This document shows, in pieces, positions 25,545 to 33,883 of a stretch of DNA of 64,000 bases. Within the stretch, counting starts at the first letter, position 1; each line of letters opens with the position of its first letter. The DNA comes from a bacterium (GTDB lineage Bacteria > Pseudomonadota > Gammaproteobacteria > GCA-002705445 > GCA-002716945): assembly GCA_029979505.1 (NCBI GenBank), contig JAPOHH010000005.1, forward strand, positions 1 to 64,000, written 5' to 3'. A model generated the notes under the pieces. It searched no databases. It was not told where the DNA came from and was given only the letters and a program-made list of their open reading frames with translations. The position numbers were made by a program, and so were the translations under genes.

Positions 25545-26173
25545 TCAATACTCTCCGAGTAACTTATAAAGTTAGATAATAATTGCAAGCCATTCGCTGA
25601 ACTTTTTTCTGGGTGAAACTGGCATGCGAAAATATTATCTTTAATGACAGATGATGTAAAGTTTATACCATAGTCTGTTGTAGACAGTTCTCTAGATGAA
25701 TCATTTGCTTTTGCATAGTAACTATGGACAAAATAGAAAAAAGAATTATTAGATATATTGTCCCAGATTGGATGATCCTGTTGTTGATTGACCATATTCC
25801 AACCCATATGTGGTACTTTATATTTACTATCAATGTCATTTCTAAAATCATTAACAGTGCCATCAATTATAGAAAAACAATTCACTCCTCCATCTTCAAA
25901 TGATTTGTTGAATAATATTTGAAAGCCCAAGCAAATCCCAAGAAAAGGTTTGTTAGCAATATGCTTTTCTAAATCAGGAAATTTTGATTTAAGTCTATCC
26001 ATACATGAATTTACAGCACCTTGTCCAGGTAATATAATTATGGAAGCACCCTCTAAATCTTTTGAAGAATTAGCAACAGACAAAGCATATTTTTTGTCTG
26101 TAACTTTTTGAAATGATTTAAATACACTATGGAGATTACTCATTCCATAATCTATTACAGAAATTTTTTTCAT
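25541..26173 (-). CDS. hisH: Imidazole glycerol phosphate synthase glutaminase subunit
   Basis: A glutamine amidotransferase supplying ammonia to HisF. There are 210 residues. The catalytic cysteine is in FLGICLGFQ, the oxyanion strand in ILPGQGAV (PGQG rather than the commoner PGVG), and the His/Glu pair in FHPEKS. Its ATG overlaps the hisB stop by one base. Confidence 0.97.
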   Translation of the reverse strand: MKKISVIDYGMSNLHSVFKSFQKVTDKKYALSVANSSKDLEGASIIILPGQGAVNSCMDRLKSKFPDLEKHIANKPFLGICLGFQILFNKSFEDGGVNCFSIIDGTVNDFRNDIDSKYKVPHMGWNMVNQQQDHPIWDNISNNSFFYFVHSYYAKANDSSRELSTTDYGINFTSSVIKDNIFACQFHPEKSSANGLQLLSNFISYSESIE

Positions 26174-26766
26174 TAAAGAAATTCTTTAGTAGATGGTATT
26201 TTATCTATATTTTTTTCATCGATTGAAATTGCCATCTTGATTGCTTTACCAAACGATTTAAAAATTGTCTCTGCTATATGATGGGCGTTTTTCCCTCTGA
26301 TATTATCTATGTGAATTGTAGCTTTTGCATGGTTACTAAACCCCTGAAAGAATTCACCAAGGAGTTCGATATCAAATTCACCTACCCTTGCTCTTGGATA
26401 TGTAACATTATATGTAAGTCCTGGTCTACCTGAAAAATCTATTACAACTCTAGACAATGCCTCATCTAGAGGAACATACGCATATCCAAACCTTTGGATA
26501 CCTTTTTTATCACCAAGCGCTTTATCAAATGCCGCTCCTAATGTAATACCAATATCTTCAACGGTATGATGTGCATCAATTTCAAGATCGCCATCAGCCT
26601 TTAAATCAAGATCGATAGATGAATATCTAGTAGTTTGATCAAGCATATGTTCTAAAAAGGGTAAGTTTGCATTCAGACTACTTATACCCTTGCCGTCCAA
26701 GTTCAATGATAGCGTTATATCTGTTTCCTTAGTTTTTCTTGTTTCTTTAATGCTTCTCATTGCCAT
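26173..26766 (-). CDS. hisB: Imidazoleglycerol-phosphate dehydratase (monofunctional)
   Basis: Dehydrates imidazole glycerol phosphate with a di-manganese site. Metal-binding motifs [10 protein letters not shown] and NAHHIAE are present, as is FLEHMLDQ. At 197 residues it lacks the N-terminal phosphatase domain of E. coli HisB, so histidinol-phosphatase must be encoded elsewhere. It is first of the hisB-H-A-F run. Upstream, only 11 bases separate it from the lipoprotein gene, so the operon may start further up. Confidence 0.97.
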   Translation of the reverse strand: MAMRSIKETRKTKETDITLSLNLDGKGISSLNANLPFLEHMLDQTTRYSSIDLDLKADGDLEIDAHHTVEDIGITLGAAFDKALGDKKGIQRFGYAYVPLDEALSRVVIDFSGRPGLTYNVTYPRARVGEFDIELLGEFFQGFSNHAKATIHIDNIRGKNAHHIAETIFKSFGKAIKMAISIDEKNIDKIPSTKEFL

Positions 26767-26777
26767 ATATTAATATA

Positions 26778-27554
26778 TTATTGAGAAGTTAGCCATTTCT
26801 TTACAGCGGCTATCAATTCTGAGCTATTATCCTCATGATAATGATTTGATGACTTAATCTGAATTTGTCTAGACTTACTGTTCATCCTTTTGATTTGCCT
26901 CTTCCTTTCATTAGCATTACTGATTACATAATTAAAATCGTATTCTCCATATATGTCTAGCATAGGCACTGTAATTTTTGAGTACGGATATTGATAAATT
27001 AATTTTTGGTCTTTGTCTACAGCACCACTTCCTATCAGTACTATTGAACTGATTTTTTCAGATAATTTTTCATTATGAACAAAAGACATTAGCATATGAA
27101 CACCGCAGCTATGAGCAACTATTATTAGTTGTTCATTCTTGCTTAATATATGCTTAATAGCAGCTTTTATTCGTTCATCAGAATCATAAAAAATATTTGT
27201 GTAATCATAATACGTAGATAATTTCTTTAATACAGGCAGTTGTATACTGTAAGTATTATATTTATTACTAAACTCAGTTCTTATTGGGAATGCTAAGTTT
27301 TGCTCGTTTGGATGTAATCCACGCCCATGTAGATACAGTATTGCACTTTTTTTATTTCTATCGAATATTTCAACTATAGAGAATTTTCCATACTTATAAT
27401 CAACATAAAAATGATTACCATCAAATATTTCCTCTAGATTTTGCTGATAAATTATTGCTTCTCTTTCTAGATCTGGACTTTTTTTAGTACTGCTACAACC
27501 TATGATAATGACCATAGAAAATGCGAATGTTATTAAGTATCTACTTAATATCAT
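26778..27554 (-). CDS. Alpha/beta-hydrolase lipoprotein, DUF3530-like
   Basis: Function unknown. The N-terminus is a lipoprotein signal: a hydrophobic helix ending IIIGCSS with the lipid cysteine at about residue 20. The rest is an alpha/beta-hydrolase: LYLHGRGLHPNEQ near the oxyanion hole, nucleophile elbow AHSCG, and possible acid and base in YGEYD and SSNHYH. The oxyanion motif recalls the DUF3530 family, but I am not certain. I chose ATG 27554; a TTG two codons earlier is possible. It is probably anchored in the outer membrane facing the periplasm and cotranscribed with pip. Confidence 0.7.
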   Translation of the reverse strand: MILSRYLITFAFSMVIIIGCSSTKKSPDLEREAIIYQQNLEEIFDGNHFYVDYKYGKFSIVEIFDRNKKSAILYLHGRGLHPNEQNLAFPIRTEFSNKYNTYSIQLPVLKKLSTYYDYTNIFYDSDERIKAAIKHILSKNEQLIIVAHSCGVHMLMSFVHNEKLSEKISSIVLIGSGAVDKDQKLIYQYPYSKITVPMLDIYGEYDFNYVISNANERKRQIKRMNSKSRQIQIKSSNHYHEDNSSELIAAVKKWLTSQ

Positions 27555-28473
27555 TTTCAAAGATGTTGAGTATTTCTTTGCTTATTGTAGGTTCCAACAA
27601 TGAATGACCAGAATCTTTAGCAACTATAAGTTCTGCTTTATCATATACCTTATCTAAATCATAGGCCTGACGCATGGGGCAAACTATATCATATTGTCCA
27701 TGTACGATTTTACACGGAATGTCTCTAATTTTATCTATGTCTTCTATTATTTGATTCTCTTTAATAAAGCAGTTATTAATGAAAAAATGTGACTCAATTC
27801 TTGCCAAAGATACCGCACATCCATCAAAAGAATTTATTACTTCAGACGATGGAACTAGACATGATGATTTTCCTTCCCAAAGTGCCCATTCTTTGCATGC
27901 TGTATTTGAAGTAGATTCATCATCAGAAAAAATCATTTCATGATATGCAGATAAAATATCTTTTCTTTTAGTTTTATCCACAATAGAAATATAACTCTCC
28001 CAATACTTTGGATATAACTCAGACGCTCCATTTTGATAAAACCAATTTATATCTTTTTTGCGGCACAGAAATATACCTCTTAGTATTAAAGAAATAACTT
28101 TTTCGGGATATGCCTCAGCATATAATAATGCTAGTGTAGAGCCCCATGATCCGCCATAAATATGTGTCTTTCTGATATTAAAATGCTGTAATATTAGATT
28201 TATATCCTCAATAAGATTCTGAGTCGTATTTTCTGCAACTTCACCATACGGCGTTGATTTACCGCATCCCCTCTGGTCAAACATTATTAAGTGATATTTG
28301 TCGGGGTTAAAATACTGCTGAAAGATAGGCGATGTTCCTGCTCCAGGACCCCCATGTAAAAATAAAACAGGGATTCCGTTTTTGTTGCCATACTCATTAA
28401 CATAAATAGTATGGATATCACTCACCTTCAACATATACTCACTAATGGGATTTTCTATAGCGTAGAATTTCAT
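27541..28473 (-). CDS. pip: Proline iminopeptidase
   Basis: An S33 family serine peptidase that removes N-terminal proline. There are 310 residues from ATG 28473. Family motifs: LHGGPGAGTSP (oxyanion), FDQRGCGKS, and the nucleophile S109 in GGSWGS. The histidine is in SGHSL near the C-terminus. The frame is open ten codons upstream into the acyltransferase gene, but MKFYAIENP at 28473 starts right at that gene's stop and fits better. No signal peptide is seen, so it is cytosolic. Confidence 0.93.
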   Translation of the reverse strand: MKFYAIENPISEYMLKVSDIHTIYVNEYGNKNGIPVLFLHGGPGAGTSPIFQQYFNPDKYHLIMFDQRGCGKSTPYGEVAENTTQNLIEDINLILQHFNIRKTHIYGGSWGSTLALLYAEAYPEKVISLILRGIFLCRKKDINWFYQNGASELYPKYWESYISIVDKTKRKDILSAYHEMIFSDDESTSNTACKEWALWEGKSSCLVPSSEVINSFDGCAVSLARIESHFFINNCFIKENQIIEDIDKIRDIPCKIVHGQYDIVCPMRQAYDLDKVYDKAELIVAKDSGHSLLEPTISKEILNIFENDIK

Positions 28474-28474
28474 A

Positions 28475-29455
28475 TTACTTTTCCTTATAAATATCGCTTC
28501 CATCTGGTCTATGTTTATAGATTCTAAGAGTCCACATGTATTGCGTTATGTCTATTCCTATCTGTTTTTCAAGAATAGAATTTACTTTAGCACAATCAAT
28601 GTTTATATCAGTGGATGGAAAGTCTTTAATTTCAGAAAATACTTTAAAAAAATATCTATGAGAATTCATATTGTATGTACATATACAAGGTAGGACTTTA
28701 GACTTTGTGATTTTAGCAAGTTTACTGACTGATTTCAGAGAGGCTTTTTTAGTATCAAAAAATTTACTAAATACAGAATCCTCTGCACTTATGTCCTCAT
28801 CTGCTAATAAGTAAAGGACGCTCGGCTGATTCATATTCCTAATAATTGATTTCATACTTTGCATATTTCTTGGGTATATAATAGCCTTGTCAGATTCTTT
28901 ACAACATCTAGCTCTACCGACAAACCAATTGATTAATTTATTCTTGAATGGCTTATACATACTTAGAACATCATATCCAGATATTGCCCTGCCGCCAAAT
29001 TCCAATGAAAGCGAGTGAGGAGCTAGTAAAATTACACTTTGATTATTCTGTAATACTTCATCAACTAATTTCATACCTTCTTTGTCTATAATTTTTTGAA
29101 GTGAGGCATCGGATTTCCACCACAGTAGTGGCAGATTGAGATACATACAGCCAAGATTTTTAAAATATGACTCACATATATTATTTACTTCACTTTCTCT
29201 AATATTTTTAAATGTTTCTCTAAGATTTTTTTTTATAATCTCTTTTTTATTTTTTTCATACCTATTCATCAGCATACCAATTAGAGAACCCATGAAATCC
29301 CTGAGAGAAGCTGGTAAGTAGGCAATTGGATATGAAATTAGAAGAAAAATCCAAGTTAACCAATATTTGGGGGCAATGTATTCAAAAGAAAATCTTTCGC
29401 CTTTTATGTACTTATCACCAAAAGGATTTTTAATTGATATAAATGGTTTACTCAT
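28475..29455 (-). CDS. LpxL/LpxM-type lipid A acyltransferase
   Basis: A membrane-bound acyltransferase expected to add a secondary acyl chain to lipid A. There are 326 residues. A hydrophobic anchor (WIFLLISYPIAYLPASL, about 34-50) is followed by the HxxxxE-type motif in APHSLSLEFGG. Later SVFSKFF with DEDIS corresponds to the D(Q/H)D..SVFVPFF segment of the family. Which acylation step it performs cannot be told from sequence. It lies between trkH and pip, 3 bases from trkH. Confidence 0.8.
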   Translation of the reverse strand: MSKPFISIKNPFGDKYIKGERFSFEYIAPKYWLTWIFLLISYPIAYLPASLRDFMGSLIGMLMNRYEKNKKEIIKKNLRETFKNIRESEVNNICESYFKNLGCMYLNLPLLWWKSDASLQKIIDKEGMKLVDEVLQNNQSVILLAPHSLSLEFGGRAISGYDVLSMYKPFKNKLINWFVGRARCCKESDKAIIYPRNMQSMKSIIRNMNQPSVLYLLADEDISAEDSVFSKFFDTKKASLKSVSKLAKITKSKVLPCICTYNMNSHRYFFKVFSEIKDFPSTDINIDCAKVNSILEKQIGIDITQYMWTLRIYKHRPDGSDIYKEK

Positions 29456-29458
29456 CTT

Positions 29459-30898
29459 TTAATATTTCCAAAAATATTTTGTTATTAATATCACAAAAGT
29501 ATATATCTCTAACCTGCCCACAATCATCATCAACGATAACACTGCTTTTGAAAAGTCATTTAGTGCAGAGTAGTTTCCATATGCATCACCTAATGCCGGA
29601 CCAAGATTGTTTATACATGCGGCAGTTGCAGATAATGATGTTAAGAGATCGTGACCAGACATCATAATGAGCAAAGCTGAAATCAAAAACAAGATAATAT
29701 ATAAGATTATAAATGATAATATTGTCTCAATTGTTATGTCTTCAACCTTTTTATTATTTACTTTGATGGATATTTGAGCCTTTGGGTGAATAACTTTCAA
29801 TAGTTGTTTTTTAATAGATTTAAGTGCTATTGTAATTCTAATGACTTTAATTCCACCTCCTGCAGAACCTGAACAAGCGCCAATAAAACTAGATAAAAAG
29901 ATTAGGGTGATAACAAAAGCAGGCCATGATCCATAGTCTGAGACAGTAAATCCAGAAGTTGTAACAAAAGATAGAATATGGAATATCAAGTCAATATTAT
30001 CAATCTTTGATAATTGTCCACCAAATGAGAAAACTGAAATAAATATAACTAATGAAATAATGATAGTTACAAATGATTTAGTTTCTGAATTTGTGAAATA
30101 ATTGTGAAAAGATTTAGTTTTGTAAAATAAAAAGTGAAGGACAAAGTTCAGGGCAGAGAGAAACATAAATAATATACATATTACTTTAATATAGCTATTT
30201 GAATAAAATCCTATACTTTCAGTATGAGTTGAAAATCCTCCTATGGATACTGTTGAGAAGCTGTGTCCAATTGCATCGAAAAGGTTCATGCCGGCTAAAT
30301 AATAAAAAGCTGCGCATGTGAGTGTTAAAATCATGTAGACACCCCATAAGCTTTTTGCTGTTTCAGTAATTCGTGGAGATAATTTATTATCTTTTATGGG
30401 TGATGAGGTTTCAGCTTTATACAAATACATACCGCCAACACCTAATATTGGTAGGATTGCTAAAACTAAAACAACAATACCTATACCTCCTAACCACTGT
30501 AATAATTGTCTGTATAAGAGTAATGGACGACTGAGAGATTCAATGCTGGTCATTATAGTAGCACCAGTAGTAGTCCAGCCGGATGTAGACTCAAAAATTG
30601 CATCTATGACAGATATATTAAGTTGTGAATCAAATAGAAATGGAATAGATCCGAATATACTTAGCACAAACCAAAAAATAGTAACAATCAAAAAGCCTTC
30701 TTTAATCTTAATTTGTGATTTTTCTCTTTTATTTGGAAGGTAAGTTAATAAGCCAGCGAAAAATATAATTAGGAATGATTTAACAAAGTTATCAATATTA
30801 TCACCATAATACACGGCTACAGATAGAGGTATTAATAAAAAGAAACTAAATATTAGAAGAATAATTCCTGTAATTTTAAGAATTTGATAATAGTTCAT
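29459..30898 (-). CDS. trkH: Trk potassium uptake channel subunit TrkH
   Basis: The potassium-translocating membrane subunit, 479 residues, about ten membrane segments in four pore-like repeats. Selectivity-filter regions are visible, for example TSGWTTTGAT, STVSIGGFSTH, VTTSGFTVSD and the final AAACINNLGPALG. It abuts trkA with no gap, forming a Trk system in one transcript. Confidence 0.95.
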   Translation of the reverse strand: MNYYQILKITGIILLIFSFFLLIPLSVAVYYGDNIDNFVKSFLIIFFAGLLTYLPNKREKSQIKIKEGFLIVTIFWFVLSIFGSIPFLFDSQLNISVIDAIFESTSGWTTTGATIMTSIESLSRPLLLYRQLLQWLGGIGIVVLVLAILPILGVGGMYLYKAETSSPIKDNKLSPRITETAKSLWGVYMILTLTCAAFYYLAGMNLFDAIGHSFSTVSIGGFSTHTESIGFYSNSYIKVICILFMFLSALNFVLHFLFYKTKSFHNYFTNSETKSFVTIIISLVIFISVFSFGGQLSKIDNIDLIFHILSFVTTSGFTVSDYGSWPAFVITLIFLSSFIGACSGSAGGGIKVIRITIALKSIKKQLLKVIHPKAQISIKVNNKKVEDITIETILSFIILYIILFLISALLIMMSGHDLLTSLSATAACINNLGPALGDAYGNYSALNDFSKAVLSLMMIVGRLEIYTFVILITKYFWKY

Positions 30899-32269
30899 CT
30901 AGAAGAAGCCAATGCTAACCTGAAAAAGCTTTGCTAACTTAGAAAAATCTTTTTTATGTAGCAAGTAAATGATTAGTCGATCGTTACTCAAAATAATTGA
31001 ATCATCGTGAATTAACATTACTTTTCCATCTCTATATATTGCTCCTATCTTACATCCAGAGGGAAGATCTAGTTCAGAAACGTTTCTTTCTACAACTTTA
31101 GAGGTTTTCTTATCACCATGAATTAGAATTTCAAATATCTCAGCCTCTCCAAATCCCAAAGAGTGTACTTTGACAACATCACTTGTTCGAACAGATGTGA
31201 GTAGCGAACCAATTGTTACATCCTCTGGTGAGACAACAATGTCGATTTCCTTTGAAACTAACTTTCTATATGAAAGTTTATTTATTATCGCAATGGATTT
31301 ATTTGCCCCTAAATCTTTTGCTAACTTTGCTGATAGTATATTCATTTGATCATCATTTGTAACACTACAAAAAAAATCAACATTCTCAATGCCTTCATTT
31401 TCTAGCAAAGATTCATCAGAGACATCATCGTTTAATACTACAGTCTCCTCTAAAGATTCTGACAAAAATTTTGATCTAATAAAGTTTTTTTCTACAATTT
31501 TTGTAGAGAATTTTTTTGATAACTCATGTGCTAATGTCATTCCAACATTACCGCCACCAGCAATCATGATATTTTCTATACGAGATTGATTTTTACTTAA
31601 TTCACTTATAAATCTCATATTTTCAGGAGTTGCTAAGAAAAAAACATCATCTCCAATTTCTATAATGGTTGATCCGTTTACAGGGATTGTTTTACGATCA
31701 CGATAAAGCGCTACAACTTTAACATCTACATTAGGAAGATGTTTTTTAAATTCTGATAATTTTTGTCCAGCTAATGGTCCATCTTTTAGGACAGTGGCAC
31801 CTATGACTTGTAATTTTCCATCAGCAAAATCGAATGCCTGAAATGCTCCAGGATGTTCAATAATATTTTTTATAAAATCAGTTACTAACTTACTTGGACT
31901 TATTATCGAATCAATAGAGAATAAATCTAAATCAAAACCTGATGTGCTTACTTGATATTCTGAGTTACGTAATCTTGCTATTACAGTTGGAACATTGAAC
32001 ATATTTTTTGCTAGGTGACAAGACACTAGATTGACTTCATCGCTACCTGTAATAGCAATTAATATATCACAGTCATTTACTTCAGCTTGTTCAAGAATAG
32101 ATGGTGATGATGCATTCCCATGGATTGTTTTAATATCATTATCCTCTTGAAGATCCTCTAATACTGATGAGTCAATATCCACAAGGGTTATATCATTTCC
32201 ATCATCGGTAAGAATCTTTGCTAGCGATGAACCTACCTGTCCTCCACCTAATACTGCTATCTTTTTCAT
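30899..32269 (-). CDS. trkA: Trk system NAD-binding regulatory protein TrkA
   Basis: A peripheral gating protein for TrkH. There are 456 residues with two repeated halves, each an RCK Rossmann domain (VLGGGQVGSSLA at the N-terminus, IAGGGNVGMTLA at about 240) followed by a TrkA-C domain. I chose ATG 32269, where MKKIAVLGGG begins; the frame is open six codons upstream. In many gammaproteobacteria rsmB lies between trkA and fmt, but here it does not. Confidence 0.96.
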   Translation of the reverse strand: MKKIAVLGGGQVGSSLAKILTDDGNDITLVDIDSSVLEDLQEDNDIKTIHGNASSPSILEQAEVNDCDILIAITGSDEVNLVSCHLAKNMFNVPTVIARLRNSEYQVSTSGFDLDLFSIDSIISPSKLVTDFIKNIIEHPGAFQAFDFADGKLQVIGATVLKDGPLAGQKLSEFKKHLPNVDVKVVALYRDRKTIPVNGSTIIEIGDDVFFLATPENMRFISELSKNQSRIENIMIAGGGNVGMTLAHELSKKFSTKIVEKNFIRSKFLSESLEETVVLNDDVSDESLLENEGIENVDFFCSVTNDDQMNILSAKLAKDLGANKSIAIINKLSYRKLVSKEIDIVVSPEDVTIGSLLTSVRTSDVVKVHSLGFGEAEIFEILIHGDKKTSKVVERNVSELDLPSGCKIGAIYRDGKVMLIHDDSIILSNDRLIIYLLHKKDFSKLAKLFQVSIGFF

Positions 32270-32325
32270 TGGTATGTCTTGGTGCAATTCTACATCATAA
32301 AATATTTAAATTATAATGTTTTATA

Positions 32326-33270
32326 TTAAATGTTTAGCTTTGCATTAATAATCTTTTCCTTAAGTTTTGCATGAGAATTAAACAAATCTCTAGAAGAAAT
32401 AGCCTGTTTACCCTCAAGCTGTAGAATCTCTATCGATAAAAATCCTTCTGATGCCGCTATCACTAATTCGTTTTTATCAAATTTGATAACTTGGCCAGGA
32501 ATAAATTTATGATCAGCAATTGTACATTTTGCCCTTAAGATTTTTATTTGCTCCTCATAAAGATCTATGCGAGCTATTGGCCATATATTTAATGCTCGTA
32601 TTTTGTTGTACATAGATCTCACTGACATTCCCCAGTGCAAGATACCATCTTCTTTTGAGATTTTTCTTGCATAATTTATTTTTTGTAACGGAGGACTTCC
32701 AATAAAATTTTTTTTACACATCAATTCAATTGCCTCTTGGCAATTTTTTACTGCAATACTTGTTAAGCTGTCTTGTACACTCATACAGTCATCTAGTTCT
32801 TTAATAGTATATTCTTCTGTTAAAATAATTTTACCATCATCAAGCTTTTCATTTATTTCAAAAAATGTGATGCCAGTTACTTGTTCATTATTCATGATTG
32901 CATGTTGGACAGGTGCAGCACCGCGATAATTTGGCAACAGAGAACAATGTAGATTCATAATTCCTGTTTTAAACTTTTTAATAATTTCTTTTGGAATTAT
33001 TTTTCCATAGGCATATATAAAGCCTAGATCTACATTCTTAATTACTGAATCAGAAAAAATATTCTCATCAAGTGTTGATGGAGTAATGCATTGAATATTA
33101 TTTTTCTTACAATATTCATATATAGGTGTATTAACCAACTTTCCTCTTCTATTTTTTTTTGCCCCTTGCGTTACTACCAATGAAACAACATGCCCCAATG
33201 AAATAATTTTTTCTAATAATGGTATAGAATAATACGGACTACCAAAGAATATAATTTCAAGTTTAGTCAC
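32326..33270 (-). CDS. fmt: Methionyl-tRNA formyltransferase
   Basis: Formylates initiator Met-tRNA from 10-formyl-THF. There are 314 residues. Motifs: N-terminal IIFFGSPYYS, the catalytic HCSLLPNYRGAAPVQ with its His, and the C-terminal OB-like domain from about 205. The start is GTG (33268-33270), overlapping def by 4 bases, which suggests coupled synthesis with the deformylase that later removes the formyl group. Confidence 0.96.
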   Translation of the reverse strand: MTKLEIIFFGSPYYSIPLLEKIISLGHVVSLVVTQGAKKNRRGKLVNTPIYEYCKKNNIQCITPSTLDENIFSDSVIKNVDLGFIYAYGKIIPKEIIKKFKTGIMNLHCSLLPNYRGAAPVQHAIMNNEQVTGITFFEINEKLDDGKIILTEEYTIKELDDCMSVQDSLTSIAVKNCQEAIELMCKKNFIGSPPLQKINYARKISKEDGILHWGMSVRSMYNKIRALNIWPIARIDLYEEQIKILRAKCTIADHKFIPGQVIKFDKNELVIAASEGFLSIEILQLEGKQAISSRDLFNSHAKLKEKIINAKLNI

Positions 33271-33803
33271 TTTATATATGGATTGACTGTTCTTTTAATT
33301 TGTGTGGAATGTTGTTTTTGTTTCACAAGACCTTTTTCAATCTTAGATTTTTTCATATCAGATAAATAATCTACAAATAGTTTTCCATCCAAATGATCAA
33401 TTTCATGTTGTATACATACAGCTAACAACTCAGATGCCTCGTCTTCAAATTCTTTACCATTAACATCCTGGGCTTGATATCTAATATAATTGTACCTCTC
33501 TACCTTTTCATAAAAACCAGGGACTGATAAACATCCTTCATCAAACAGTATTGGGTCTTTTTTCTCAATAATTATTGGATTAATGAGTACCATTTGGTTG
33601 TCTTGTTCTTTTGAGACATCAATCGTTATAACCCTTGTAGCAACATTTATCTGTATCGCAGATAACCCAATGCCTTTTTCGAAATACATAGTCTCAAACA
33701 TGTCAGAAACAAGTGTTTTCAAATCATCATTAAACAAATCATGATTAGGGCACTTTTGTCTCAATCTATTATCAGGATAATGTAAAATTGTTCTTAATGT
33801 CAT
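33267..33803 (-). CDS. def: Peptide deformylase
   Basis: A metalloenzyme that removes the formyl group from nascent proteins. All three family motifs are present in 178 residues: GIGLSAIQI, EGCLSVPG (metal cysteine) and HEIDHLDG (HExxH metal site). Motif 1 has Ser where the usual text has Ala (GxGLAAxQ). It is the first gene of def-fmt and divergent from topA. Confidence 0.97.
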   Translation of the reverse strand: MTLRTILHYPDNRLRQKCPNHDLFNDDLKTLVSDMFETMYFEKGIGLSAIQINVATRVITIDVSKEQDNQMVLINPIIIEKKDPILFDEGCLSVPGFYEKVERYNYIRYQAQDVNGKEFEDEASELLAVCIQHEIDHLDGKLFVDYLSDMKKSKIEKGLVKQKQHSTQIKRTVNPYIK

Positions 33804-33820
33804 TTTTTTAATCTAATATC

Positions 33821-33850
33821 TTGTACTTATTGTTATTTTGATAGTATAAA
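33821..33850 (+). promoter_or_regulatory. Probable sigma-70 promoter of topA
   Basis: TTGTAC (33821-33826) and TATAAA (33845-33850) are separated by 18 bases in the 80-base gap between def and topA. AGGAT about 6 bases before the ATG is a fair ribosome site. In E. coli topA transcription depends on supercoiling, which cannot be judged here. Confidence 0.45.
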
Positions 33851-33883
33851 GTAAAAAAAAGAATAATTAAGCCTAGGATAGCT

